Under the pieces are notes generated by a model that worked only from the letters and a program-made list of their open reading frames with translations, did not search any database and had not been told where the DNA came from. Source: Leyella stercorea (GTDB taxonomy: Bacteria > Bacteroidota > Bacteroidia > Bacteroidales > Bacteroidaceae). Taken from it: DNA of 43,845 nt. The position numbers and the translations under genes are program-made. Shown one piece after another: positions 43,665-43,845 of the stretch. The stretch spans positions 1 through 43,845 of the forward strand of contig NZ_JAHQUY010000020.1 of the NCBI RefSeq assembly GCF_019052365.1, read 5' to 3'. Position 1 is the stretch's first letter; each line of letters starts with the position of its first letter.

Positions 43665-43845
43665 GTGCAGCCGTAAGCGTTTGTCTTACAGCATATTGTA
43701 GCGTTTTCTCTAAAAGTGTGCAATTTTAGCCTTAGCAAAACACAACTTATCGTGAGACTTTACAGTGTAAAAGCATAGGTTTTACCTAGTGAAAGTACAT
43801 ATAAAAAGTGTTTGAGAGAAGAATGAGGAAAGTTTACTGGTTATC

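Overview
The window reads as a chromosomal segment of a Bacteroidota bacterium, most likely Prevotellaceae. The evidence is the Bacteroidota promoter pattern (TTTG, about 19-22 bases, TAnnTTTG) in front of many genes, the lack of Shine-Dalgarno sequences, and family content typical of that phylum: an S46 dipeptidyl-peptidase, DUF2851, an SpmA-SpmB fusion, a periplasmic GH2 beta-galactosidase next to a sulfatase, and short secreted proteins with a DVDFITF-type motif. Coding DNA is fairly GC-rich and intergenic DNA AT-rich. Genus is inference.

Layout. 1-1160: the 3' end of an IS110-family transposase, then about 600 bases of hairpin and tandem repeats. 1161-6906: a citrate lyase operon, citD-citE-citF-citX and a fused citC-citG gene. 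7031-10858: an aconitase-family hydratase and a eukaryotic-type NADP isocitrate dehydrogenase. 11325-13596: two secreted proteins of unknown function. 13744-15687 (minus): a DEAD-box helicase with a long leader and duplicated upstream DNA. 16163-16312: a small gene broken by an amber codon. 16412-18572 (minus): a flavodiiron protein and a secreted endonuclease/exonuclease/phosphatase protein. 18680-20792: DUF2851 and LOG proteins. 21340-28268 (minus): S46 peptidase, an AT-rich type II restriction-modification pair, a lipid-linked sugar flippase and an SpmAB-like membrane protein. 28447-29490: coaD and ybeY. 29885-31162 (minus): M16 peptidase. 31272-36074: beta-galactosidase and sulfatase. 36181-40034 (minus): flotillin-like protein, NfeD-like partner and an NCS2 nucleobase permease. 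40153-40723 (minus): a RhuM-Fic pseudogene. 40800-42350 (minus): YifB/ComM. 42515-43549: ruvB.

The main discovery candidate is a structured leader shared by two adjacent operons that act on citrate. Upstream of citD (about 1199-1594) and of the aconitase gene (about 7070-7388) the same architecture occurs. Each has a TATCTTTA promoter, a 5' hairpin containing GCAGAACG, a 24-base block identical at 23 positions, a long stem CGTAAGTAT/GTATTTACG whose inner hairpin differs in sequence but still pairs, and finally a small hairpin followed by TCTCAAAGAAT 33-40 bases before the start codon. This looks like a cis-regulatory RNA, possibly a riboswitch, that could coordinate citrate cleavage with conversion of citrate to 2-oxoglutarate. 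I know of no described RNA family that it matches, but I could not search.

The second theme is a rich set of dispersed palindromic and tandem repeats: hairpins built on GGTGCACTTG, GTAGCGGAGG modules, AACGGATTAA long hairpins, 22-bp arrays with internal dyads, and (TCAACACC)n tracts. Several sit at convergent gene ends. Three appear to have been captured in-frame inside genes: the citC-citG linker, an M16 peptidase insert and the DUF2851 tail.
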